From Arthrobacter sp. ISL-95 (lineage in GTDB: Bacteria > Actinomycetota > Actinomycetes > Actinomycetales > Micrococcaceae): 64,000 nucleotides of DNA. The notes under the pieces are model-generated. The model saw nothing but the letters and a program-made list of their open reading frames with translations, was not told the DNA's origin and did no database searches. This document shows, in pieces, positions 16,755 through 25,615 of this stretch (within the stretch, counting starts at the first letter, position 1; every line of letters starts with the position of its first letter). The position numbers and the translations under genes were made by a program. The DNA is taken from contig NZ_JAGGPR010000005.1 of the NCBI RefSeq assembly GCF_018613695.1, positions 369,571 to 433,570 of the forward strand, given 5' to 3'.

Positions 16755-18035
16755 GTGAAAATAACACGCAGGAAACACTTAGCAGCGATGGGGTTGGGCT
16801 TGGCGCTGGTAGCCGGCCTTCTTTCAGGCTGCACCGGAGATTCGGGCTCGGGAGATACGCGCAAGGCGACCATCCGCTTCACCTTCAGCAAACGGGAAGC
16901 CATTGGTTTCATGACCAAACTGGTTGCCGACTACAACGCTTCCCAGGATGACACCGAGGTGGTCCTCGACACTTCCGGCGTCGACGTCGTGTCCGCGAGT
17001 TTCGTTCGCGGCAATCCGCCGGACATTGCGCTCGCCAACTACAACATGGAAACGTCCCGGTTCGTCCAACGCGGAGCGTTGAGCGATCTGTCAGGAACTG
17101 AAGCGGCCTCCCGCATCCGCGAGGACCTCAAGCCGCTCATGGATCAGTACGGTTCCTATCCGGGGCGGACCAGTGCCCTGCCGTACTCGGTCATGGCATC
17201 CTCCGTGATCTACAACAAGGAAATCTTCGCTGCCCACAACATTGCGGTGCCCACCACTTGGAGCGAATTGATCGCAGCGTGCGAAGCACTGAAAGCGGCA
17301 GGGGTAACACCGTTTTATGCCACATGGAAGGATGACTGGACCATCGCCCAAGGGTGGTTCGACTATTCAGTAGGCGGCCAGTTGGACACCCTTGCCTTCT
17401 TCAAGAAGCTGGACGCTGAAGGTGTGGACGTCGGCCCGGAGTCTTCGGCGTCTTTCCAAAAGGACTTTGATCAGCCCGTCCAGAAGATGTTGACGCTGGC
17501 AAAGGGCTACGTGAACAAGGACGCTGCAAGCCGGGCGTATGGCGATGGCAACCTGGCGTTCTCACAGGGCAAGGCGGCGATGTATCTGCAAGGCCCGTGG
17601 GCGTTCAGTGAGATCGCCAAGACCGCCCCGGACTTGAAGCTCGGAACCTTCCCGCTGCCGATGACTGAGGACCCCGAGGACTTGCGCGTCCGCGTCAATG
17701 TAGACCTCGCGGCGTGGATTCCGGAAGCTTCCAAACATAAGGACGCTGCGCGCGACTTCCTTGAGTTCCTGTACCGGCCCGAGGTGATTGATGCCTACAA
17801 CAAATCCCAGCTGGGCTTCACGCCCACCAAGGATTCGGCCAACGTTCCAGATCCCCGGGTTGAAGGAATGGTGGAGTACTACAACGAGGCCAAGGTGTAC
17901 CAGGGCCCATCGGTGCTGGTTCCCCGGACCATCCCCATCATGAACTACACGCAGGCAATCGTGTTCGGCGCGTCCCCTGCAGCCACCCTCCGTACCCTCG
18001 ACGCAGATTGGGCGCGCCTGGCCTTCCGCCAGTAG
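16755..18035 (+). CDS. ABC sugar transporter substrate-binding lipoprotein
   Basis: A 426-residue family-1 binding protein. The signal peptide ends in the lipobox LLSGC with Cys26. Family regions are SFVRGNPPDIALANYN, LPYSVMASSVIYNKEIF near residue 145, NLAFSQGKAAMYLQGPWAFS near 255 and AAWIPEASKHKDAARDFLEF. It captures a sugar outside the membrane for the two permeases encoded next, and linkage to a GH13 glucosidase points to an alpha-glucoside such as maltose, trehalose or sucrose. No ATPase gene is present, so a shared MsiK-like ATPase elsewhere is expected, as is usual in actinobacteria. GTG start, AAAGGG upstream. Confidence 0.9.
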   Translation: MKITRRKHLAAMGLGLALVAGLLSGCTGDSGSGDTRKATIRFTFSKREAIGFMTKLVADYNASQDDTEVVLDTSGVDVVSASFVRGNPPDIALANYNMETSRFVQRGALSDLSGTEAASRIREDLKPLMDQYGSYPGRTSALPYSVMASSVIYNKEIFAAHNIAVPTTWSELIAACEALKAAGVTPFYATWKDDWTIAQGWFDYSVGGQLDTLAFFKKLDAEGVDVGPESSASFQKDFDQPVQKMLTLAKGYVNKDAASRAYGDGNLAFSQGKAAMYLQGPWAFSEIAKTAPDLKLGTFPLPMTEDPEDLRVRVNVDLAAWIPEASKHKDAARDFLEFLYRPEVIDAYNKSQLGFTPTKDSANVPDPRVEGMVEYYNEAKVYQGPSVLVPRTIPIMNYTQAIVFGASPAATLRTLDADWARLAFRQ

Positions 18036-18059
18036 TGCAGACCATAGGGAGTCAGACAC

Positions 18060-19022
18060 ATGTCCAGCATCAGCACCCCAGCCACCACCTCCGGGAAGAA
18101 CCGCCAAACCCGGAGTTCCCAACCGCAAAGCCGCCAAACTCAGAGTCCCCAAAACCAGCGCAGGAAACGGGGCGTTGAGCCCATCTTCTACCTCTTCCTG
18201 GTGCCCAGCCTCATCCTTTTCACCCTGGCCATCACCATCCCCGGCATCATTGGCATCTTCTTCAGCTTCACGGACTCCATTGGCATCGGCGACTGGGAGT
18301 TCATCGGCCTGACCAACTACATCGCAATATTCAGCGACCCGGCCATTCTGCAGAGTTACCTCTTCACCTTCGGGTTCTCCATCGTCACAGTGATTGCCGT
18401 GAACGTTGTCGCTTTCCTGCTTGCCGTCGGCCTGACCTCGCGCATCCGGATGAAATCAGCCCTGCGGACCGTTTTCGTGATCCCCATGGTGGTCTCCGGC
18501 ATCATCATCGCCTACGTCTTCAACTTCCTGTTTTCGAACTCCCTGCCCTCCCTGGGTACTGCTGCAGGTATTCCATGGCTGGAAAGCAGCTTGCTCGCCA
18601 ACCCTGACTTGGCGTGGATAGCAATCGTGCTGGTCACGGCCTGGCAGGCAGTTCCAGGGGCCCTGCTCATCTACATTGCCGGTCTTGTGGCGGTGCCCGG
18701 AGACGTCTACGAAGCCGCTGAAATTGACGGCGCAAGTAAATTCCAGCAACTGGTGAAGATCACCCTCCCACTGGTGGCCGGTTACGTGGTGATCAACATC
18801 ATTCTCGGCTTCAAGGGCTTCCTCAACGCCTACGACATCATCGTTGGTTTGACCAACGGAGGCCCGGGAACCTCTACCCGGAGCATCGCCATGACCGTCA
18901 TCTCCGGCTTCAACGGCGGCGACTACGCCTACCAGATGGCCAACGCCACCATCTTCTTCGTGGTGGCCATCTTGATCTCTCTCCTGCAGCTCTCGCTGAC
19001 TCGCGGACGGAATGCACTGTAA
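18060..19022 (+). CDS. ABC sugar transporter permease (MalF/UgpA type)
   Basis: A 320-residue membrane protein. A Gln/Ser-rich cytoplasmic N-terminus of about 40 residues precedes six membrane segments, the first FYLFLVPSLILFTLAITIPG. The EAA loop that docks the ATPase is EAAEIDGASKFQQLVKITLP near residue 220. It forms the translocation channel with the next gene product. The gene lies 24 bases after the binding-protein gene, and its TAA shares one base with the next ATG. Confidence 0.92.
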   Translation: MSSISTPATTSGKNRQTRSSQPQSRQTQSPQNQRRKRGVEPIFYLFLVPSLILFTLAITIPGIIGIFFSFTDSIGIGDWEFIGLTNYIAIFSDPAILQSYLFTFGFSIVTVIAVNVVAFLLAVGLTSRIRMKSALRTVFVIPMVVSGIIIAYVFNFLFSNSLPSLGTAAGIPWLESSLLANPDLAWIAIVLVTAWQAVPGALLIYIAGLVAVPGDVYEAAEIDGASKFQQLVKITLPLVAGYVVINIILGFKGFLNAYDIIVGLTNGGPGTSTRSIAMTVISGFNGGDYAYQMANATIFFVVAILISLLQLSLTRGRNAL

Positions 19023-19897
19023 TGACCAACGAATCCATGACCAACAAAGTGATGACCAAAAAATCCGGCTCCACAGTTGAACGCGTGAACTGGCCGGCAA
19101 CCACCGTCCTGGTTCTTTGCGCGGTGACAGTGCTCCTGCCCTTGTACGTCACGGTCTCCATGGCGTTCAAGACCCAAGGACAGGCTGTGGATGGCAACGC
19201 CTTTTCCTTCCCTGCCCCGCTCAGTCTTGACGGCTTCGTCCAAGCATGGACGTTGACGAACTTTCCGGTGGGTGCCGCCATGTCTTTGCTGGTGACGGCC
19301 GGGACCGTTCTTGCCACGATCGTGCTGGCCGCTTTCGCCTCCTATGCGATAGTGCGGAATTGGGAACGGCGGCTGTTCAGGTACTCGTTCTTCTACCTGC
19401 TGGGGGCTATGTTCATTCCGTTCCCCGTGGTTGCGCTGCCGCAGATCCAGCTCACAGGCCGCCTCGGCCTGGACAACCCTTTCGGCGTCATTCTGTTGGC
19501 CACCATGTTCCAGTTGAGCTTCAGCGTGCTGCTCTTCACGGCATTTCTCCGCTCCATCCCGATGGAACTGGAGGAGAGCGCAAGGATCGACGGCGCAACT
19601 ACGTGGCAAACCTTTTGGAAGCTGATTTTCCCGCTCCTGGCGCCGATGAGTGCCACCGTGGGGATCTTCGCTTTCCTCTACGCATGGAATGACTTCATGA
19701 TGCCGTCGCTGATTATTTCCGATCCGGCCATGCAGACGCTTCCCGTACGGCAGAACCTATTCCAAACGCAGTTCAGCAACAACTATCACGTGTCCTTCGC
19801 GTCTTACTTAATGGCTATGGCGCCGGCGATCGTTGCCTACCTGTTCACCCAGCGGTGGGTCATGGCCGGTGTGACGCAGGGCGCTGTAAAGGGCTGA
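19022..19897 (+). CDS. ABC sugar transporter permease (MalG/UgpE type)
   Basis: A 291-residue protein with six membrane segments and the EAA loop MELEESARIDGATTWQTFWK near residue 180. The segment APMSATVGIFAFLYAWNDFM is typical of MalG-type subunits. It pairs with the preceding permease. The N-terminus has three in-frame ATGs within 11 codons (MTNESMTNKVM); the first overlaps the previous stop and is taken as the start by coupling, though a later one could be used. Confidence 0.92.
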   Translation: MTNESMTNKVMTKKSGSTVERVNWPATTVLVLCAVTVLLPLYVTVSMAFKTQGQAVDGNAFSFPAPLSLDGFVQAWTLTNFPVGAAMSLLVTAGTVLATIVLAAFASYAIVRNWERRLFRYSFFYLLGAMFIPFPVVALPQIQLTGRLGLDNPFGVILLATMFQLSFSVLLFTAFLRSIPMELEESARIDGATTWQTFWKLIFPLLAPMSATVGIFAFLYAWNDFMMPSLIISDPAMQTLPVRQNLFQTQFSNNYHVSFASYLMAMAPAIVAYLFTQRWVMAGVTQGAVKG

Positions 19898-19943
19898 CCA
19901 TTGTTGACCTTCACTGGACCGGCGTTTCATACTGGTCCCGAAG

Positions 19944-19955
19944 ATAAATTTAGAT
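19944..19955 (+). promoter_or_regulatory. ROK-type operator before the glucosidase gene
   Basis: ATAAATTTAGAT, identical to 16575-16586 in the ROK/ABC intergenic region, lies 20 bases before the glucosidase start and is followed by TACTAAATC. The repeat suggests the ROK protein also controls the glucosidase separately from the transporter genes. Confidence 0.6.
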
Positions 19956-19974
19956 ACTAAATCAAAGGAGTTTC

Positions 19975-21729
19975 GTGAGCACTTCCGCCACTCAGGCACA
20001 CCGAACCGACGCAGACCGCACGTCCGATCCGAACTGGTGGCGCCAAGCGGCTGTCTACCAGATCTACCCGCGCAGCTTCTACGACGCGAATGGTGATGGT
20101 CTCGGAGACATCAAGGGCATCACGGCCAAAGTCCCGTACCTGAAAGAGCTGGGTATCGACGCCGTCTGGCTGAGTCCGTTTTATCCATCGGCGCTCGCGG
20201 ACGGCGGCTACGATGTGGACGACTACCGCAATGTTGACCCGAAGCTGGGAACCCTTGAGGACTTCGATGAGATGGCTGCAGCTCTGCACGCCGCAGGCAT
20301 CAAGATCGTGGTGGACATTGTTCCCAACCATTCCTCGGACCGCCACGAATGGTTCAAGGAAGCGCTGGCCTCGCCCAAGGGTTCCGCGGCACGCGACCGT
20401 TACATCTTCCGCGAGGGCCGGGGCGAGAACGGCGAGCTGCCGCCGTCGGACTGGGACTCCGTCTTCGGCGGTCCCATCTGGGAGCGGATCACCGAGCCTG
20501 ACGGCACGCCCGGCCAGTGGTACCTGCACATCTTTGCCAAAGAGCAGCCGGACTTCAACTGGGAGAACCCGGAAATCCGGGAAGACTTCCTGAAGACGCT
20601 GCGCTTCTGGTCGGATCGTGGCGTGGACGGTTTCAGGATCGACGTAGCCCACGGCATGGCCAAGGACCTGTCCGAACCCTTGCCCATGAAAGCAGACCTC
20701 GAAGCCAAGGCCCACGGTACGGACGGCTTCACCGACGGCTCCCACCCGTTCTGGGACCGCGACGAAGTGCACGAGGTCTACGCCGAGTGGCGCAAACTCT
20801 TCAACGAGTACAACCCGCCGCGCACCGCCGTCGCCGAGGCCTGGGTCCACGAGTCCCGCCGCGCCCGTTACGCCAGCCCCGAAGGACTGGGCCAGGCCTT
20901 CAATTTCGACCTCTTGCAGTCTGACTACGATGCTTCCTCGTTCAGGAAAATCATCACGGACAACCTGGTGGCGGCCAAGGAATCCGGAGCATCGTCCACG
21001 TGGGTTTTCTCCAACCACGACGTCGTCCGTCACGCCACCCGCTACGGCCTGCCCAAGGGTGGTTCCGTAGCGCAGGGAACCAACGCGGCGCAGGACATCA
21101 CCGGCGGCAAGCCCAAGGGCCAGGACGGCAAGGGCTGGCTGCTGGCCGGTGCCCCGGCTGAGGAGCTCGACGTCGAACTCGGCTTGCGTCGTGCACGCGC
21201 CGCAACGCTCTTGCTGCTGGCGCTCCCCGGATCTGCCTACCTCTACCAAGGGGAAGAGCTCGGTTTGCGTGAAGTCGCGGAAATTCCTGATTCCGAACGC
21301 CAGGACCCGTCCTTCTTCCGCAACCCCGGCGTCGAAATTGGCCGGGATGGTTGCCGCGTGCCGCTGCCGTGGACCGGGGAAGGTCCGTCCTTCGGTTTCG
21401 GTGCGGCTAAAGCACACCTCCCACAGCCGGAGTGGTTCAAGGACTACGCCGTGTCCAAGCAAGAGGGCGTGGAAGGTTCCACCCTGGAGCTTTACCGGAA
21501 GGCACTGAGCCTGCGCAGCGAACTCCATACCGACGAGGAACTTCAGTGGGTGGAGACCGGCAACCAGGATGTGCTGCACTTCAGCCGCCCCGGTGGCTGG
21601 CACACGGTGACCAACTTCGGCAGCGAGCCTGTAGAGCTTCCTGACGGAAACGTGGTGGTATCCAGCGGCCCGCTGGAGGACGGCAAGCTGCCTTCGGACA
21701 CCACGGCGTGGATTGTGAGCAACGCCTAA
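19975..21729 (+). CDS. GH13 alpha-glucosidase (oligo-1,4/1,6-glucosidase or related)
   Basis: A 584-residue glycoside hydrolase family 13 enzyme. The barrel begins WWRQAAVYQIYPRSFYDANG. Conserved regions are DIVPNHSSDRHEW, GFRIDVAHG with nucleophile Asp223, AEAWV with acid/base Glu288, and FSNHDVVR with Asp349. No signal peptide is seen, so it works in the cytoplasm on sugars brought in by the ABC importer, releasing glucose from alpha-glucosides. Length and layout fit the oligo-1,6-glucosidase/trehalose-6-phosphate hydrolase group; a sucrose or maltose specificity is possible. GTG start with AAAGGAG directly upstream. Confidence 0.9.
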   Translation: MSTSATQAHRTDADRTSDPNWWRQAAVYQIYPRSFYDANGDGLGDIKGITAKVPYLKELGIDAVWLSPFYPSALADGGYDVDDYRNVDPKLGTLEDFDEMAAALHAAGIKIVVDIVPNHSSDRHEWFKEALASPKGSAARDRYIFREGRGENGELPPSDWDSVFGGPIWERITEPDGTPGQWYLHIFAKEQPDFNWENPEIREDFLKTLRFWSDRGVDGFRIDVAHGMAKDLSEPLPMKADLEAKAHGTDGFTDGSHPFWDRDEVHEVYAEWRKLFNEYNPPRTAVAEAWVHESRRARYASPEGLGQAFNFDLLQSDYDASSFRKIITDNLVAAKESGASSTWVFSNHDVVRHATRYGLPKGGSVAQGTNAAQDITGGKPKGQDGKGWLLAGAPAEELDVELGLRRARAATLLLLALPGSAYLYQGEELGLREVAEIPDSERQDPSFFRNPGVEIGRDGCRVPLPWTGEGPSFGFGAAKAHLPQPEWFKDYAVSKQEGVEGSTLELYRKALSLRSELHTDEELQWVETGNQDVLHFSRPGGWHTVTNFGSEPVELPDGNVVVSSGPLEDGKLPSDTTAWIVSNA

Positions 21730-21771
21730 GGCCTGCGGACAATACTGCGGCGCTGCGGACAATACTGAAGT

Positions 21772-22731
21772 ATGACGAAAGCGAACGGGCGGGGACGCCT
21801 CATTTATGGCTGCATGGGACTCGGCGGTCCTTGGGACGGTACGTCCTATGGGGCGTCGGAGATCGATCAGGCCGCTGCGGTGATCGAAGCCGCGCACGGA
21901 ATTGGCATTGAGCTTTTCGACCACGCGGATATCTATCGCAGCGGAAAGTCCGAGGCCGTCTTTGGTGAAGTCCTCGCCCGTTCGCAGGGTCTGCGCGAAA
22001 AGATCCGACTTCAGACCAAATGCGGGATCAGGCTGGGGGAGCGTGGGTTGGAGACGCATTACGACCTCAGCCGGGACGCCATTCTTGAACGGGTCAACCA
22101 GAGCCTGAAGCGGCTCCAAACGGAATACGTGGACGTGCTGCTCCTGCACCGACCCGATCCCTTGATGGACCCGCGCGAGGTGACGGACGCCGTCGGGCAG
22201 TTGATGGCCGAAGGCAAGGTGCGGCAGTTGGGTGTGTCCAACATGTCCAGTGCGCAGATCGCCTTCCTGCAAGGTGAGTTGGAGACGCCGATTGTGGCGA
22301 ACCAACTGGAAATGAGCCTGCTGCGCCGGGACTGGCTGGAGAGCACTGTGCTGGTCAACCATGCAGAGGGCGTGGGTTACAGCTTCCCGCACGGGACTCT
22401 TGAGCACTGCAGTGCCAGGGGGATTGAACTACAGGCGTACGGCTCCCTGGCCCAGGGACGTTATACGGGTGCGCCGTCTGCGGAGCTTTCGCCGGCCGAA
22501 TCTGCTACGGCGGACATGCTTGAACAGTTGGCAGGGGATAAGAACACCACGCCGGAATCAGTGCTGCTGGGTTGGCTGATGAAACACCCGGCCATGATCT
22601 CGCCGGTAGTTGGGACCACCAACCCCGGGCGCATCAAGGCATGCGCCGATGCCACTTCCGTCGCTGCCACCATGACCCGCGCCCAGTGGTACGGCCTGTG
22701 GGTGGCGGCACGGGGAAACAACATCCCCTGA
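21772..22731 (+). CDS. Aldo/keto reductase (YdhF-like)
   Basis: A 319-residue AKR-fold protein: GCMGLGGPWD at the first strand, FDHADIYRSGKSEAVFGEVL with the catalytic Asp/Tyr, QTKCGIR carrying the Lys, and VDVLLLHRPDPLMDPREV. The C-terminal NADPH site includes SPVVGTTNPGRI. It reduces aldehydes or ketones with NADPH; the sequence does not reveal which. It follows the glucosidase gene on the same strand by 42 bases and may be cotranscribed, but the hairpin at 22744-22805 ends the unit. Confidence 0.88.
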   Translation: MTKANGRGRLIYGCMGLGGPWDGTSYGASEIDQAAAVIEAAHGIGIELFDHADIYRSGKSEAVFGEVLARSQGLREKIRLQTKCGIRLGERGLETHYDLSRDAILERVNQSLKRLQTEYVDVLLLHRPDPLMDPREVTDAVGQLMAEGKVRQLGVSNMSSAQIAFLQGELETPIVANQLEMSLLRRDWLESTVLVNHAEGVGYSFPHGTLEHCSARGIELQAYGSLAQGRYTGAPSAELSPAESATADMLEQLAGDKNTTPESVLLGWLMKHPAMISPVVGTTNPGRIKACADATSVAATMTRAQWYGLWVAARGNNIP

Positions 22732-22743
22732 ACCGGTTTTAAC

Positions 22744-22805
22744 CCAACTGAGTCGCAGTTGGGGACGTTATGAGGTCACGACGTCCTTAACTGCGACTCA
22801 GTTGG
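22744..22805. repeat. Long perfect-arm intergenic palindrome between convergent genes
   Basis: Left arm CCAACTGAGTCGCAGTT (22744-22760) and right arm 22789-22805 are perfect 17-base complements, and inner bases GGGGACGT/ACGTCCTT also pair partly. It lies between the reductase (plus) and the dioxygenase (minus). It can serve as a two-way terminator, but is longer and less T-rich than a standard one, so may be a mobile-type palindromic unit. Confidence 0.75.
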
Positions 22806-22824
22806 TGGCAACAGGCACACATGA

Positions 22825-23757
22825 CTAGGAGCCTTGGCTGACCGGGGCAACCACGGAATACGTGCTGGAGTCACCCTGCAAGGCCTGGCTCGGTTTGCCA
22901 TCGATACTCACCGGAATGTCCCCGGCAATGGTCACGCGGTTGAGCTTGCGCGGCTGGCCGTCGTAGTTGTCCGGGGCGTAGTGCTGCGTGATGCGGTTGT
23001 CGAACAGGACCACCTGGTTGGGCTCCCAGTTCACCCGGACAACGTTCTCCGGACGCGTCACGTACGCCTGCAGCAGACGGATGATGTCCTTGGATTCGGT
23101 GTTGGACAAACCCACGATCCTGAGCCGCTGCGCGAAGCCCCCAATGAACAATCCGCGCTCGCCGGTCAGAGGGTGGACCCGCACCACGGGGTGGGCGGTT
23201 TCGAACTTCAACCGGGTGAACTCCTTGCGACGCTCCTCCGCGTTGGAGTGCTCAAGGTTCTTGGGCACCGAGTAGTCGTAGTCGTTGGTGTGGATGGCCC
23301 ACAGGTTGTCGGCAAAGCTGCGCAACTCCTCCGGGAGGTCCTTGTAGGCGCCGGCCGAGGACGCAATCAAGGTCTCGCCACCGTATGCCGGGAGGTCAAT
23401 GCTGCGGAGGGTAGAGGCCTGCGGCGGGTTGACCACGAAAGTAACGTCCGTGTGCCAGTTGTTGGCCGAGCCGTTCTCGCTGTCCACGGGAAGGACATTC
23501 TCTTCCCCGTCCACCGAAGCAACAGTGGGGTGTGCCTTGGTCAGCGGCCCAAAATGCGAAGCGAACTTCACTTGGGCCTCGTCGGTGAGGATGTTGGCCT
23601 CGCGAAAAACCAAAGCCTTGTGCTCATTGAGGGCTGCCCTGATGTGGGCCACAGTTTCTTCGCTCAGGTCTCCGCTGATGTCCAGGCCACGGATTTCGGC
23701 GCCGATGCGGGATCCGAGCTTCGCGAATTCGAGTTTGGTTTCGGTAATGACGGTCAT
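22825..23757 (-). CDS. TauD/TfdA-family 2-oxoglutarate-dependent dioxygenase
   Basis: A 310-residue non-heme iron enzyme. The metal triad is carried by NNWHTDVTFV (His and Asp) and by TQHYAPDNY (His), and the 2-oxoglutarate-binding Arg lies in QPRKLNRVTIAGD. The family oxidises taurine, alkylsulfonates or related compounds while converting 2-oxoglutarate to succinate. The neighbours are a sulfonate/nitrate-type ABC importer, so release of sulfite from an imported sulfonate for sulfur supply is the best guess. The ATG at 23757 has AAGGAA upstream; a longer frame to 23859 overlaps the intergenic gap. Confidence 0.85.
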   Translation of the reverse strand: MTVITETKLEFAKLGSRIGAEIRGLDISGDLSEETVAHIRAALNEHKALVFREANILTDEAQVKFASHFGPLTKAHPTVASVDGEENVLPVDSENGSANNWHTDVTFVVNPPQASTLRSIDLPAYGGETLIASSAGAYKDLPEELRSFADNLWAIHTNDYDYSVPKNLEHSNAEERRKEFTRLKFETAHPVVRVHPLTGERGLFIGGFAQRLRIVGLSNTESKDIIRLLQAYVTRPENVVRVNWEPNQVVLFDNRITQHYAPDNYDGQPRKLNRVTIAGDIPVSIDGKPSQALQGDSSTYSVVAPVSQGS

Positions 23758-23806
23758 GACGTGTTCCTTACTTGTTGTGATGGTTGCGGCGGGTGCCGCG
23801 GGTGGG

Positions 23807-24727
23807 TCAGGAAGCGGCGGCTCCAACAGCGGTCCGCCAGCGGGAGAAATGCCGTTCAAGGGCTACCAGCAGGAAGTTCACGCCGAGCCCCAGCAAGGAC
23901 ACTGTGAGGATGCCGGCGTACATATCCGGGATGAGGAAGCTGCTCTGCGCGTTCACGATCAGATAACCCAGGCCAGCCTTAGCTCCCACCATTTCAGCGG
24001 CGATCAACACCAGGATGGATGCGGTGCCGGCCATGCGGATACCTGTGAAGATCGTGGGAACGGCGGAGGGCAGGATGACCTTCTGGAAGAGCCTGAAACT
24101 GTTGAGACCCAGGGAACGGGCTGCCCTGATCAGGAGCGGATCCACGGTCTTCACACCGGCAATGGTGTTCAGGAGCACCGGGAAGAACGCAGCGTAAGCA
24201 ACAATGCTGATCTTGGATTCCTCGCCGATGCCCAGAAGCAGCGTGAACACGGGAAGAAGAGCCAACGCCGCGGTGTTGCGGAAAAGCTCGAGCAGCGGGT
24301 TCAGGACAGAATTCAGGCGTCCATACCACGCGATCAGCAGGCCCAGGGAAACACCTGCCACCAGTGCCGCGCCGAAACCGGCAACCGAGCGCGTGAGGCT
24401 GGCAGCAATGTGGCCCTGGATGGTGCCGGCTTCAAAAAGCCTGCCCCAGGCCACCAGCACTTCGTGCAGTGGGGGGAGGAACACCCGGGTGGAGGGGCTC
24501 GCTAAATACGTCGGTCCAAGTTCCCACAGCGCCAGGAAAGCCAGGACCGCTGCGGACTTCCACAGACCAGACCCCACCGCCCCGGTAACTCGTCGCACCA
24601 AGCCGGGTGCCGGCGTCGTGCGTTCTTCAGTTGCCGCCTGGGTAACGGAAAGTTCGACGGCGGGACTAGGGTCAGCGGCTTTGCCCGCCTTGGGCGCGGC
24701 TTCTGTTTGCGTCAGGGTGGTGGTCAT
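23807..24727 (-). CDS. ABC transporter permease (SsuC/TauC type)
   Basis: A 306-residue membrane protein. After an Ala/Pro-rich N-terminus of about 55 residues come six membrane segments, with the ATPase-docking loop IRAARSLGLNSFRLFQKVIL and the sulfonate/nitrate permease signature PSAVPTIFTGIRMAGTASIL. It forms the channel of a taurine/aliphatic-sulfonate-like importer. Its ATG overlaps the TGA of the ATPase gene. Confidence 0.9.
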   Translation of the reverse strand: MTTTLTQTEAAPKAGKAADPSPAVELSVTQAATEERTTPAPGLVRRVTGAVGSGLWKSAAVLAFLALWELGPTYLASPSTRVFLPPLHEVLVAWGRLFEAGTIQGHIAASLTRSVAGFGAALVAGVSLGLLIAWYGRLNSVLNPLLELFRNTAALALLPVFTLLLGIGEESKISIVAYAAFFPVLLNTIAGVKTVDPLLIRAARSLGLNSFRLFQKVILPSAVPTIFTGIRMAGTASILVLIAAEMVGAKAGLGYLIVNAQSSFLIPDMYAGILTVSLLGLGVNFLLVALERHFSRWRTAVGAAAS

Positions 24728-25613
24728 CAGGCGGCACTCCTTTCGGTGGTGGTTGCCGGTTCGTCAGGCGCGCTGCCATCAGGCAGGATCTTGCGGTGGC
24801 CCGCGTCCTGGGCCCGGCGGACTTCGTCATGCAGGAGCGTCCACACCTGGTGGCGGTGTTCAACGAACGCAGGGTGAGAGCGGATGTCCTCGTCGCCGTC
24901 GCGGTCCGGGATGTTGATGTCCACGATTTCCTTGAGCCGGCCGGGCCTGGCACTCAGCACAGCCACGCGCTCGCCGAGGTACACGGCCTCATCGATGCCG
25001 TGGGTGATGAAGACGATGGTCTTTCCCGTGGCCTTCCAGATTCTGAGGAGCTCATCCTGAAGCTGCTCGCGGGTCTGCGCATCCAAGGCAGCAAACGGTT
25101 CATCCATCAGCAGCACATCCGGCTCGTAAGCCAGGCTGCGGGCGATCGCCACTCGCTGCTTCATGCCGCCGGAGAGCTCGTGTGGGTAGCGGTCCTCGAA
25201 GCCCGCGAGCCCCACCAGCGCCAGATATTCGCTGGCTTTCGCGGCCCGTGCGCGGCGATCAGCTTCTTGCCGTCCGGGCCCCCGCCCTCAAGGCCGATCG
25301 AGACATTTGCCGAAGCAGTCCGCCACGGGAACAACGCGTACTGCTGGAACACCACGGCGCGGTCCTTGCCCGGCCCGGTGACGGCTTTCCCATTCACCAG
25401 CACTTCACCGGATGTGGGAGTGGAGAGGCCGGCGAGCAGGTCCAGGAGCGTGGTCTTGCCCGAACCGCTGGGCCCCACCAGTGTGAGGAACTCGCCGTCG
25501 CGGACGTCCAGGCTGAGGGAATCGATAGCGGTAAGACGGGTGGCACTTGTTGTTTTGGTGGCCCGGACGGTGAACTCTTTGGTGACGTTCCGGAGGCTGA
25601 TTTTCGCTGTCAT
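24727..25613 (-). pseudogene. ABC transporter ATP-binding protein (SsuB/TauB type), interrupted by a frameshift
   Basis: Two minus-strand frames make up one ATPase. The first (25613 down to about 25255) carries Walker A GPSGSGKTTLL and the Q-loop QQYALFPW. The second (from about 25255 to 24727) carries EYLALVGLAGFEDRYPHE, the signature LSGGMKQRVAIARSL, Walker B VLLMDEPFAAL and FITHGIDEA. The switch falls in the GC-rich run at 25249-25258; adding one base there restores a 295-residue protein of normal length. The total span of 887 bases is one short of a multiple of three. All motifs are otherwise intact and flanking genes keep their overlaps, so this is either a very recent inactivation or a sequencing error. 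Confidence 0.85.
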
Positions 25614-25615
25614 GG

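Noticed and set aside
19957..22407. An 816-codon minus-strand open frame opposite the glucosidase and reductase genes
   Set aside because: It spans two clear plus-strand genes and shows no domain, signal or ribosome site.
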